13,499 bases of DNA from Planctomycetaceae bacterium. GTDB lineage: Bacteria > Planctomycetota > Planctomycetia > Pirellulales > Thermoguttaceae. The stretch is from assembly GCA_031288765.1 (NCBI GenBank), contig JAITQV010000286.1, forward strand, positions 1 to 13,499. The letters run 5' to 3'. Every line of letters begins with the position of its first letter. Position 1 is the first letter of the stretch. Made by a program: the position numbers and the translations under genes. Shown piece by piece: positions 7,350-13,499 of this stretch. Under the pieces are notes generated by a model. It made no database searches, had not been told where the DNA came from, and saw only the letters and a list, made by a program, of their open reading frames with translations.

Positions 7350-7385
7350 TTTCGCAACAGATCAATTTTACCGTATATTATTTCA

Positions 7386-7412
7386 TTTCATATTATGTTT
7401 CATAATATGAAA
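7386..7412. promoter_or_regulatory. 12-bp perfect inverted repeat upstream of the nucleotidyltransferase-like gene
   Basis: TTTCATATTATG (7386-7397) and its exact complement CATAATATGAAA (7401-7412) are separated by TTT. The element sits between the stop of the LarA-like gene (7443) and the next start (7349). On the minus strand the T-run lies before the hairpin rather than after it, so it is a poor intrinsic terminator and better read as a candidate operator or a leader hairpin. Confidence 0.4.
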
Positions 7413-7442
7413 GAAAAAAAATTCTTTTATAAACGGTTACTG

Positions 7443-8729
7443 TTATTTCAAACGTTCGGCGGTTGACCATAAACCGGCGGACGGCGTACTAATAAAATAA
7501 ATTTCTTCACCATCAGGCATCGTGTTGAAACCGTTTTTCAATTTCGACGGATCATAACGTTTTACCGTTTCATTATAATCCGCGTAACCGAAATTGACAA
7601 GATTCATATCTTCTTTTGAAACATGTCCCGGCGCATAAGTAATTGTGAAACGCCCTTCCGAAGAACCGTGAATCAAGTGAGCCGTTCCAACCGCAAGGTC
7701 TTTCAAATCGCCGTTTTCAGGACATTCCCGATACAGTTTCATCACCTTTTCGGTTCCGGCATAACCGTATTTTCGTATCAGAGCGTCAATTTCCGGCTGT
7801 TCGCCGAACCGCTTCAAACCGGGTGCAATAATCAATAATTCGCCGTTGTCCGCCATTGCCTTTCTTGTACGGTAAACCGCTTTGTTGGCAACCCACGTAC
7901 TGTAAAATTCATCGCCCTGCATTACCGCAACAACTTTTTTCAACGGCGGTACCACTGTAATATTCTGCTTCTGCGACGCACGGGCTGCGGCAAGATATGT
8001 TTCAACATCCTCTCCGGCATAAACTCCGGTATGAACCAGTTCACCGGAATTATTGTACGCCATGACCACCTGAAAATACGCGTCGGGTAAATGTCCAAGG
8101 AATTCGGTTTCCGCTTTGTTGTAACAAGCGCGGAGCGGCGTGGTCAATGTTCCGAGATTGTTTTCGATTCCGCAACACGCCGCCATTAAATGCGACGCAC
8201 AAATCATTTCCTTGCCGCCAAGACCAATAAAATAATTTTTGTTATGGTTCGCAAAACCCAGAACTTCGTGCGGTACGACATGACCGATATTGAGTACAAT
8301 ATCCCATTTTTCGTCAAACAATTTTCGATTAACTGCTACGGGAATTGCCCAATCAGCCTTACCGCCGGAGACTTCCTTAACAAAACCGGCAGGAATTTCA
8401 CCAACGGTTTTAGAATCTGTACGCCAATTATGTTTATCAATTTTTTCTTCGGGAACGGAACCAAACATCCAACGGTTTTGCTCCGGCGTATGCGGAACAT
8501 GTTGACCAAGCGTGGGAATCAACAAAACAGCGGCATCTTTGGCAAAAATTTTGTACAGTTCTTCGGTAATATAACCGGCTCCGCTGTGAGCGCGGGTAAT
8601 ATCCGGCGGAAGCAGCAGAACCCGTTTGGGATTCCTGCAAATCCGTTTTTTCGCCTCATCGGCAAATTGTCCGGCAAGATCGAGAACTTCCTGTTTCGTT
8701 AAATTTTTTTCTTTTTGAAACCAAGTCAT
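7443..8729 (-). CDS. LarA-like (DUF2088) nickel-pincer nucleotide-dependent racemase/epimerase homologue
   Basis: The 428 residues from Met at 8729 match the length of lactate racemase LarA (about 424). LarA moves a hydride at the alpha carbon of 2-hydroxy acids using a nickel-pincer cofactor tethered to a lysine. Family-like features are PPDITRAHS (41-49, the DxTR block), TLGQHVPHT (73-81, His77/His80), GHVVPHEVLGFANHN (149 onward, His150/His154) and GLGGKEM (169-175, Lys173). The last sits where LarA has its SGGRK cofactor lysine, but one residue offset. The substrate is unknown; many LarA homologues act on other hydroxy acids. No larB, larC or larE cofactor genes are in the window. The frame extends upstream to 8810, but those 27 codons translate an AT-rich tandem repeat into a Phe/Tyr/Asn-rich stretch, so the start at 8729 (MTWFQKEKNL) is preferred. 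Spacing is 135 bp from the restriction-modification gene. Confidence 0.8.
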   Translation of the reverse strand: MTWFQKEKNLTKQEVLDLAGQFADEAKKRICRNPKRVLLLPPDITRAHSGAGYITEELYKIFAKDAAVLLIPTLGQHVPHTPEQNRWMFGSVPEEKIDKHNWRTDSKTVGEIPAGFVKEVSGGKADWAIPVAVNRKLFDEKWDIVLNIGHVVPHEVLGFANHNKNYFIGLGGKEMICASHLMAACCGIENNLGTLTTPLRACYNKAETEFLGHLPDAYFQVVMAYNNSGELVHTGVYAGEDVETYLAAARASQKQNITVVPPLKKVVAVMQGDEFYSTWVANKAVYRTRKAMADNGELLIIAPGLKRFGEQPEIDALIRKYGYAGTEKVMKLYRECPENGDLKDLAVGTAHLIHGSSEGRFTITYAPGHVSKEDMNLVNFGYADYNETVKRYDPSKLKNGFNTMPDGEEIYFISTPSAGLWSTAERLK

Positions 8730-8740
8730 AATGTGTGTTA

Positions 8741-8782
8741 ATGTAAAAAATTTGTTGTAAAAATTGTAAAGGTTGTAAAAAA
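8741..8782. repeat. Degenerate TTGTAAAAA tandem repeat in the LarA-like leader
   Basis: ATGTAAAAAA (8741-8750), TTGTTGTAAAAA (8752-8763), TTGTAAAGG (8764-8772) and TTGTAAAAAA (8773-8782) form an irregular run of 9-12 nt units directly upstream of the LarA-like start. Read on the minus strand it is rich in TTTACAA. It accounts for the low-complexity translation of the extended reading frame. Confidence 0.55.
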
Positions 8783-8820
8783 TACTGTTTGTTTTTATGT
8801 AACCATTCATACAAAACCGG

Positions 8821-8844
8821 AAAAAGTTGCCTGTTTTACGGCAA
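8821..8844 (-). terminator. Weak intrinsic terminator for the restriction-modification gene
   Basis: On the minus strand, 21 bp after the stop at 8865, TTGCC (8844-8840) and GGCAA (8831-8827) form a 5-bp stem with an 8-nt loop. It is followed by CTTTTT (8826-8821). The short stem makes this only a modest candidate. Confidence 0.4.
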
Positions 8845-8864
8845 TTTGTGTAAATAGTTACGTT

Positions 8865-11708
8865 TTATTTTCCTTCAACGGTTTTAATTTCCTCATCAGT
8901 CAAACCATAAAGTTTATTAATGAGTTTGTCAATTTCATTTTCGTTGTGATTGATTTTTTCTTTGATCCTGCGTAAATTTTGCGGCAATAATGATTGGTTC
9001 TTAACGTCATACAATTGTAAAATCTGATCAACGATTTTTACAATTGAATCGTGTAACTTTTTATCCTCTCCTTCACAAATATAAACAGGAAATTGGTCAA
9101 GATCAATCTTTTTTAGCTGCGGTGTGGAATTTTTGTTTGTTACAAGCCTGTTAATATAAATAAACTGAAACAATTTTGAATTAAACAACGCCGTTATATA
9201 TTTCAAAGAATGATCATTACGAAGATCAAAAATGAAGTAAAGAGATTGTTCAGGATAAATTCCGCTTTCGTCATAAGTTGCGAACAAAGGATATCCGGTT
9301 TTTCGTAATAGAACTTTATTTGTTATTCCAAGTTTTTTTCTATCAACAGTACGTCCGGTAACATTTTCCTTTTTGAATTCAAAGAAAAACGGAGTTATCT
9401 GAGAATACTTGCTGATACTGCGTCCTCTTACAATGGCGATCTGATTTTTATTTTGTTGTATTTTTGTAATCGCAGAAGATTTGGCGCCAACGCCGGAAGT
9501 TGTTTCCGCAATACTACCAAGCGGACGGCATTTCGGATTAGCAAAAATCTTGTGTAAAACAGATGATATGTTATTATTCACTTCATAAGAGAAACGATAA
9601 TCAGGATCATTTATGTACTCTTTTATCAATTTTGTTTGTGATCCGTTATTAAACTCGCCAACAGTAAACGGCGTATTATCGTTTTTTTTATTTTTTTGTG
9701 TAAAACGAAAAATCAATGTATCGGCAATTGTACCCGGAAACGGGACTTTATAAAGTAATTCCTCAATATGAAAATTTTCGGCAATTTTTTTTCGCAACGA
9801 AACAAATTGTTTATTAAAACCCAAACGATCCGGAACAATAAATGAGAAATATCCTGTTTTATTGATTAACATCAAGCCCCGATGAACAAAATATTCGTAC
9901 AAATTGGGACTATAAGTATTGCCCTGATATTTTGAAATCAGATATTGTTGCGCATCTTTACGTAAAATAGAATTACCGAATTTTCCATTGAACGCAACCC
10001 ACGGCGGATTACCAATCACGGCATCAAAACCGCCCTGTTTGAAAACTGCCGGATAGGTTTCTTCCCAACTAAAAGGTTTGACCTGATGATCAATAAGTAA
10101 TTCAAAATTATTGTCGTAAAAATCTATGTCAATAATACTGTTTCCGTCACGAATATTACTGTCAATGTCAGGCAGGATTTTTTCATGAAAGAGCCGGAGA
10201 GTATTATCAACGCTTCCCGCCGTTTCACCTTCCATACATTTCAGTAACAAACTCAATTTCGTAATCTCAACCGCAATAACATCAATATCCACACCAAAAA
10301 TATTGTTCATTAAAATTCTTTTCTTTTCCGGTGCGGTTAATTTCCAATCCGGCGTCAAAGTATCTGATTTTAATCCTCTCGGTTGAATTTTTTTCGACTT
10401 ATAATTGTTTTCATAATAACTCTGATGCCAATCAAGCAAAAACTGATACGCTCCAAGTAGAAAACTTCCGCTGCCGCAAGCAGGATCAACAATCTTAATT
10501 TTCGCAACATCTTTCGGGTTTTTCCCTTCAACCAATTGACCAACGGTATTTTTGACAATGTAATCAACAATATATTGCGGTGTATAATAAACTCCGCCGG
10601 CTTCGCAGACTTCCGGTTTTTCCTCAATTTTGACGTGATGCCCTGCCGTCAAACGCACTGTTTTACCAAGAAAATGTTCATAAATATTACCTAAAATCTC
10701 TATGGGAATTTTTTCAAAACTATAAGGACTCGGATAATAAAGGTTTTTGATAATTGTTTTCAAAACATCATTATCAACAGTGATCATTTCACTAATCTTA
10801 TCATCATCCAAATTGAACAATCCCGAATTGAATTTTTCATCTGCCCGCAAAAACAACGTATAAAGATTCTTGTAACATTCTCCGTCCTTATTTGATTCAA
10901 TTATCTTTGCCAGATTATCGTGATGTTCGATACCGCGCGATTCCGCAATTCGTAAAAACACAATACGGTTCAGTATTTCCTGAACAACAAAATTTAATTC
11001 GTACTCATTGATTTGTTTGTGGTTACGGCAAATGGATTTCGCTAATATTGTTCTCCAGTCTTCAAGTAGTTGCAAAAATGACTGATCAACAGTGATGATT
11101 CCTCTTTTTTCAATACCGCTTTTGACATACTTTTCCAAAGAACCTTGTAAAACATTCGTATGTCCGAAAGTGTCCCAAAGAAAATCAAAACCGTTGCGGT
11201 TATTATCTGATAAAGAACATTCACCGGTACAATTCTGATACGTTAAATAGTTAAGACGGGCGACATGAACTTTATCGTTTTTATCCGGTTTTTTCGTACA
11301 ATCATAAACGGCAAATTCTTTGAAATTGGTCAGAATACTAACCGAAACCTCCGGCGTACTCCAACCATAACGCCGTAATTGAAAAGCCGCTTCCTGATCG
11401 TTTTTAATATTAACGTGCGGTTTTTTCGCCTCAACATAAAAGAGAACGGTTTTACCAATTCGAAAAGCATAATCAACAGATTTTGTTCCGTTATGGGTGT
11501 AAACTTTTTCTTCAAGAACAACTTCGCGAATTGATTGCGAAAGTTCTTGTTTGTTGTCAATATCCCAACCAAGAGCGGTAAAAAACGGATCGATAAAATC
11601 ACGGCGTGTTTGTGTTTCGTTATAGTCCGCAGATTCAAACCGTCCGGCTTGCGACGAAAATTTTTCAACAAGTTTTGTAATTTGTTGCCGGGCAAATTCT
11701 TTAGACAT
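8865..11708 (-). CDS. Single-chain restriction-modification enzyme (type IIG-like): nuclease, N6-adenine methyltransferase and target-recognition domain
   Basis: This 947-residue protein combines cutting and methylation of DNA. At the N-terminus, VDYAF (78-82, Asp79) and YVEAKKP (91-97, Glu93, Lys95) form a PD-(D/E)xK nuclease core like that of type I/IIG enzymes. A helical linker follows (about 190-365). The methylase starts at GGVYYTPQYIVDYIV (371-385, motif X). It continues with VDPACGSGSFLLGA (407-420, SAM-binding motif I), FGVDIDVIAVEI (471-482) and AVIGNPPW (563-570, catalytic motif IV for N6-adenine). The rest, about 680-880, should be the target-recognition domain, with an ETTSGVGAKS start and a repeat-like SLKYITALFNSKLFQFI stretch. 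The C-terminus NKLYGLTDEEIKTVEG is common in this family. Length and all motifs are intact, so it could be active as a one-gene defence system. No separate specificity or methylase gene is adjacent. The recognition site cannot be predicted. Confidence 0.88.
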   Translation of the reverse strand: MSKEFARQQITKLVEKFSSQAGRFESADYNETQTRRDFIDPFFTALGWDIDNKQELSQSIREVVLEEKVYTHNGTKSVDYAFRIGKTVLFYVEAKKPHVNIKNDQEAAFQLRRYGWSTPEVSVSILTNFKEFAVYDCTKKPDKNDKVHVARLNYLTYQNCTGECSLSDNNRNGFDFLWDTFGHTNVLQGSLEKYVKSGIEKRGIITVDQSFLQLLEDWRTILAKSICRNHKQINEYELNFVVQEILNRIVFLRIAESRGIEHHDNLAKIIESNKDGECYKNLYTLFLRADEKFNSGLFNLDDDKISEMITVDNDVLKTIIKNLYYPSPYSFEKIPIEILGNIYEHFLGKTVRLTAGHHVKIEEKPEVCEAGGVYYTPQYIVDYIVKNTVGQLVEGKNPKDVAKIKIVDPACGSGSFLLGAYQFLLDWHQSYYENNYKSKKIQPRGLKSDTLTPDWKLTAPEKKRILMNNIFGVDIDVIAVEITKLSLLLKCMEGETAGSVDNTLRLFHEKILPDIDSNIRDGNSIIDIDFYDNNFELLIDHQVKPFSWEETYPAVFKQGGFDAVIGNPPWVAFNGKFGNSILRKDAQQYLISKYQGNTYSPNLYEYFVHRGLMLINKTGYFSFIVPDRLGFNKQFVSLRKKIAENFHIEELLYKVPFPGTIADTLIFRFTQKNKKNDNTPFTVGEFNNGSQTKLIKEYINDPDYRFSYEVNNNISSVLHKIFANPKCRPLGSIAETTSGVGAKSSAITKIQQNKNQIAIVRGRSISKYSQITPFFFEFKKENVTGRTVDRKKLGITNKVLLRKTGYPLFATYDESGIYPEQSLYFIFDLRNDHSLKYITALFNSKLFQFIYINRLVTNKNSTPQLKKIDLDQFPVYICEGEDKKLHDSIVKIVDQILQLYDVKNQSLLPQNLRRIKEKINHNENEIDKLINKLYGLTDEEIKTVEGK

Positions 11709-11712
11709 TGTA

Positions 11713-11778
11713 GTTTGTGATTTTGGGTTTATGATTTTGGGGTTGTGATTTGTAATTACAACACCAAATCACAAAATC
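11713..11778. repeat. Three direct GTGATTTT-type repeats plus an inverted copy in the leader of the restriction-modification gene
   Basis: Units GTTTGTGATTTT (11713-11724), GGGTTTATGATTTT (11725-11738) and GGGGTTGTGATTT (11739-11751) lie within 45 bp upstream of the start at 11708. An inverted copy, CAAATCACAA (11765-11774), pairs with TTGTGATTTG (11743-11752) to give a 10-bp hairpin with a 12-nt loop. The hairpin would form in the leader mRNA, or the repeats could bind a regulator. No conserved small regulator gene is next door. Confidence 0.5.
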
Positions 11779-11790
11779 AACAGTTTAAAT
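11750..11790. repeat. Copy of a short dispersed intergenic repeat (other copy at 2648)
   Basis: TTGTAATTACAA (11750-11761) followed by AAATCACAAAAT and, after a short gap, AACAGTT matches 2648-2689, where the same elements occur in the same order with small indels. Both copies are intergenic and carry the same 12-bp palindrome. Confidence 0.5.
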
Positions 11791-11846
11791 AAAAAAACCG
11801 CTGAAATATTGCAACATTCCTTCGCCTTTTTATACTTCTTATACTT

Positions 11847-11957
11847 CCGGTAATGCTCACCGGTATTTGTAACTATTCGTACCAATAAATTCACGGCAGC
11901 CTTTACGGCAAAGGCTGCCGGTTTTTGATCGCCAAATCTTTTGTTTTTTACAAAAGA
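11847..11957. terminator. Hairpin cluster between the aldose epimerase and restriction-modification genes
   Basis: The main element is an 11-bp GC-rich stem, CGGCAGCCTTT (11894-11904) with AAAGGCTGCCG (11910-11920), a 5-nt loop and GTTTTT at 11921-11926. The T-run is on the plus-strand side, so as an intrinsic terminator it fits plus-strand transcription best. On the minus strand only GTGAATTTATT follows. A second, AT-rich 8-bp hairpin (11937-11944 with 11950-11957) sits 9 bp past the aldose epimerase stop. A third, small 5-bp stem lies at 11847-11851/11859-11863. As a set they probably end the aldose epimerase transcript, perhaps leaving transcription in either direction blocked. Confidence 0.5.
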
Positions 11958-11966
11958 ATCGTTCCC

Positions 11967-13160
11967 TTATTTCCTGATACCGAAAGTATGAATTGTTGTA
12001 CTTCGGAAAGTTTCACCAGGTTTTAGTACGGTGGTTGGAAAAGCGGGATTATTGGGAGAATTTGGAAAATGTTGTGTTTCGAGGCAAAAAGCGCTGTGTT
12101 TTGTGTATTGATGTCCGAATGCTCCGGTGGAACCGTTCAGAAAATTACCGCTGTAAAACTGGACACCGGGTTCTGTGGTATCAATCCGCATGATTCGACC
12201 GCTGTTTGGTTCAAACACTTCCGCGCAAAAGGTTAATTGTTTCGGTTTCTTTTGGTTGAGAACAAAACAATGATCGTAACCTCCGGCAAAATGCGCTCCT
12301 TCGACTTGGGCAATCCGTTCACCGATTTTATGCGGTGTACGAAAATCCAGCGGTGTTCCCGCAACCGGTTCGAGTTCACCGGCGGGAATTAACGTTTCAT
12401 CCGTCGGCAGAAAACGGTCGGCGTTAAGTGTGAGAATATGCCCGTGATTTGTGTTCGGTTGGTCAGACGAAAAACCGGCAAGATTCCAAAAGGTGTGATT
12501 GGTAAGATTGACAACAGTGGTTTTGTCTGTTTTGGCGGTATAATCCATTGTCCAACGGTTTTTATTGTCCAGTTTGTAAATTACCGTAACGTCCAGTTTG
12601 CCGGGATAACCTTCTTCGCCGTCCGCGCTGGTGTAGGTCAGTTCGAGACCGACATAATCACGTCCTTTTAATTCTTTAACATCCCAGACAACCGTATCGA
12701 ATCCTTTATTTCCGCCGTGCAGAGAATTAGGGGCGTTGTTGATTGGTAACGAATACTCTTTGCCGTCCAACGTGAATTTCCCATTGGCGATTCTGTTACC
12801 GTAACGCCCTACCAATGCCCCGAAAAACGGTCTTGCTTTTTCGTATTCGGCGACTGTTTCGAGATTAGCTGAAATATTGGTTGTTTTTCCGTTTTTGTCG
12901 GGGACATTGAACGAATAAATTACGCCGCCGAGTGAGAGAACTTCGACAGTAATTCCGCGTCCGTTGTCCAGTTTGAAGATTTCCACCGTTTTTCCGCCGG
13001 CGGTTTTGCCGAATTCGGCAGTTTCGATACTCATTTGAGCAACTCCTTGCGGTTTCGAATTACGAAACCTGTTACGGTTGAAAAACTGGGCTGACGTTGA
13101 TTCTTGTAAAATCAAGAACAGGATTGTCGGTAAAACCAGTAGAACAATTGTTTTTTTCAT
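11967..13160 (-). CDS. galM: Secreted aldose 1-epimerase (mutarotase)
   Basis: This enzyme interconverts the alpha and beta anomers of aldoses such as galactose and glucose. The 397 residues begin with a signal peptide: MKK, a hydrophobic core IVLLVLPTILFLIL, then a likely cleavage after STSA (residue 24). It therefore acts outside the cytoplasm, unlike the cytosolic GalM of the Leloir pathway. The mutarotase domain spans about 45-397. Visible active-site blocks are GRYGNRIANG (118-127, Arg123), LHGG (147-150), NLTNHTFWNL (218-227, catalytic acid His222), AGGYDHCFVL (292-301, Asp296) and CLETQHFPNSPN (359-370, catalytic base Glu361). All key residues are present. A role in processing extracellular sugars is plausible, but no transporter or glycosidase gene is adjacent. 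No clear promoter was found in its 267-bp upstream spacer. Confidence 0.92.
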   Translation of the reverse strand: MKKTIVLLVLPTILFLILQESTSAQFFNRNRFRNSKPQGVAQMSIETAEFGKTAGGKTVEIFKLDNGRGITVEVLSLGGVIYSFNVPDKNGKTTNISANLETVAEYEKARPFFGALVGRYGNRIANGKFTLDGKEYSLPINNAPNSLHGGNKGFDTVVWDVKELKGRDYVGLELTYTSADGEEGYPGKLDVTVIYKLDNKNRWTMDYTAKTDKTTVVNLTNHTFWNLAGFSSDQPNTNHGHILTLNADRFLPTDETLIPAGELEPVAGTPLDFRTPHKIGERIAQVEGAHFAGGYDHCFVLNQKKPKQLTFCAEVFEPNSGRIMRIDTTEPGVQFYSGNFLNGSTGAFGHQYTKHSAFCLETQHFPNSPNNPAFPTTVLKPGETFRSTTIHTFGIRK

Positions 13161-13427
13161 AGTCGTGTTATGGTGTTGAAAATTTGGGGGTTAAAAACTT
13201 GTAACATGATGCCGCAACCGCCTGAAAATTCTCCAAAACATCCTAACTTTTTCCCAAAAGCCGATATTGTCTGGAAATTTTAGTCCGGTAACGTCAACAA
13301 TATCCGAAAACAATCATCTTAATATACCTTCTTGGGGAGACTATTTCCAGAGGGCAACAGGTTTGAACTCAATTAAATTTAAAGAACTTGGTAATAGTAT
13401 TTATTTGGTAATAGTATTTATAAAGTG
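13161..13427. other. Spacer upstream of galM with a 17-bp perfect tandem repeat
   Basis: No gene is confidently called. TTGGTAATAGTATTTAT occurs twice in tandem without mismatch (13388-13404 and 13405-13421), ending 7 bp from the stop of the right-edge gene. A short plus-strand ATG frame (MPQPPENSPKHPNFFPKADI..., 13210 region) closes after 24 codons, and another plus frame is open to the window edge without an ATG start. Neither can be assigned. Confidence 0.5.
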
Positions 13428-13499
13428 TCATTTATTTTTATTTCTGCTTTCAATTCTTGCTTTTGTCATTCTTTCACGCAAACCGCCGTGTTCCAAAAA
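13428..13499 (-). CDS. C-terminal end of a probable four-helix-bundle suffix-domain protein (partial)
   Basis: Only the last 23 codons and the TGA stop (13430-13428) are inside the window; the gene enters from the right edge. The visible tail, LEHGGLRERMTKARIESRNK, resembles the C-terminal 'EEGGFxERLxxARxxxR' ending that I associate with the four-helix-bundle suffix family. These are small helical proteins of unknown function, related in fold to the S23-type four-helix-bundle proteins. The stretch is short, so the assignment is tentative. The gene lies upstream of galM on the same strand. Confidence 0.45.
   Translation of the reverse strand, partial: FLEHGGLRERMTKARIESRNKNK

Noticed and set aside
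8730..8810. 27-residue N-terminal extension of the LarA-like protein
   Set aside because: It is translated from AT-rich tandem repeats (NSIFYNLYNFYNKFF...) and lies outside the family's usual length; the internal ATG at 8729 is the better start.
13340..13372. Possible tRNA-like segment (GGGAGACTA...GGTTTGAACTC)
   Set aside because: No acceptor-stem pairing or full cloverleaf could be built around it.
13210..13499. Plus-strand frame open for about 96 codons to the right edge
   Set aside because: It has no ATG start, reads through the 17-bp tandem repeat, and lies antisense to the right-edge gene tail. Some stretches (IPSWGDYFQRATGLN) look protein-like, but the evidence is too weak to call a gene.
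1..13499. CRISPR array, rRNA or tRNA genes, origin of replication
   Set aside because: No regularly spaced repeats of 23-40 bp with unique spacers, no conserved RNA gene sequences and no origin-like box clusters were seen.

Overview
The window is AT-rich bacterial DNA (roughly 40% G+C by eye). Its gene content and style fit the Planctomycetota, perhaps a low-GC gut-type lineage. The clues are a large membrane-anchored von Willebrand A (VWA) / amidotransferase-like protein, a LarA/DUF2088 homologue, a fused nucleotidyltransferase-like protein, a membrane protein with split CxxC pairs, and few Shine-Dalgarno sequences. This placement is an inference; no rRNA or marker gene is present.

Layout. 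Positions 1-443 (minus strand) hold the C-terminal part of an IS5-family transposase. It runs off the left edge and lacks its N-terminal half. Positions 444-971 contain no intact gene, only a stop-riddled tract and a promoter for the two plus-strand genes. These two genes, 972-2642, are glucose-1-phosphate cytidylyltransferase (RfbF) and an NAD-dependent sugar epimerase/dehydratase. Together they look like a small CDP-sugar cassette. Everything from 2725 to 13160 lies on the minus strand. In transcription order (right to left) it encodes: a secreted aldose 1-epimerase; a single-chain restriction-modification enzyme (type IIG-like, nuclease + N6-adenine methylase + target recognition domain); a LarA-like nickel-pincer racemase homologue; a fused nucleotidyltransferase-like protein; a multi-pass membrane protein of unknown function; and the VWA membrane protein. 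At the right edge, 13428-13499 carries the last 23 codons of a protein resembling the four-helix-bundle suffix family.

The minus-strand genes are separated by gaps of 69-258 bp, so they are more likely several small transcription units than one operon. Nothing shows that they form one pathway. The restriction-modification gene, IS fragment and nucleotidyltransferase-like gene give the region an accessory flavour, while the aldose epimerase, LarA-like and VWA genes look like ordinary resident genes.

I did not find a clear undescribed system. The points most worth a second look are: the fused nucleotidyltransferase-like protein, where Asn replaces the first Asp of the DxD pair; a short dispersed intergenic repeat seen near 2648 and 11750; degenerate AT-rich repeats in the leaders of the LarA-like and restriction-modification genes; an operator-like TATAACGTT repeat at 6423-6448; and a GTG start overlapped by an ATG micro-ORF with a better ribosome binding site.
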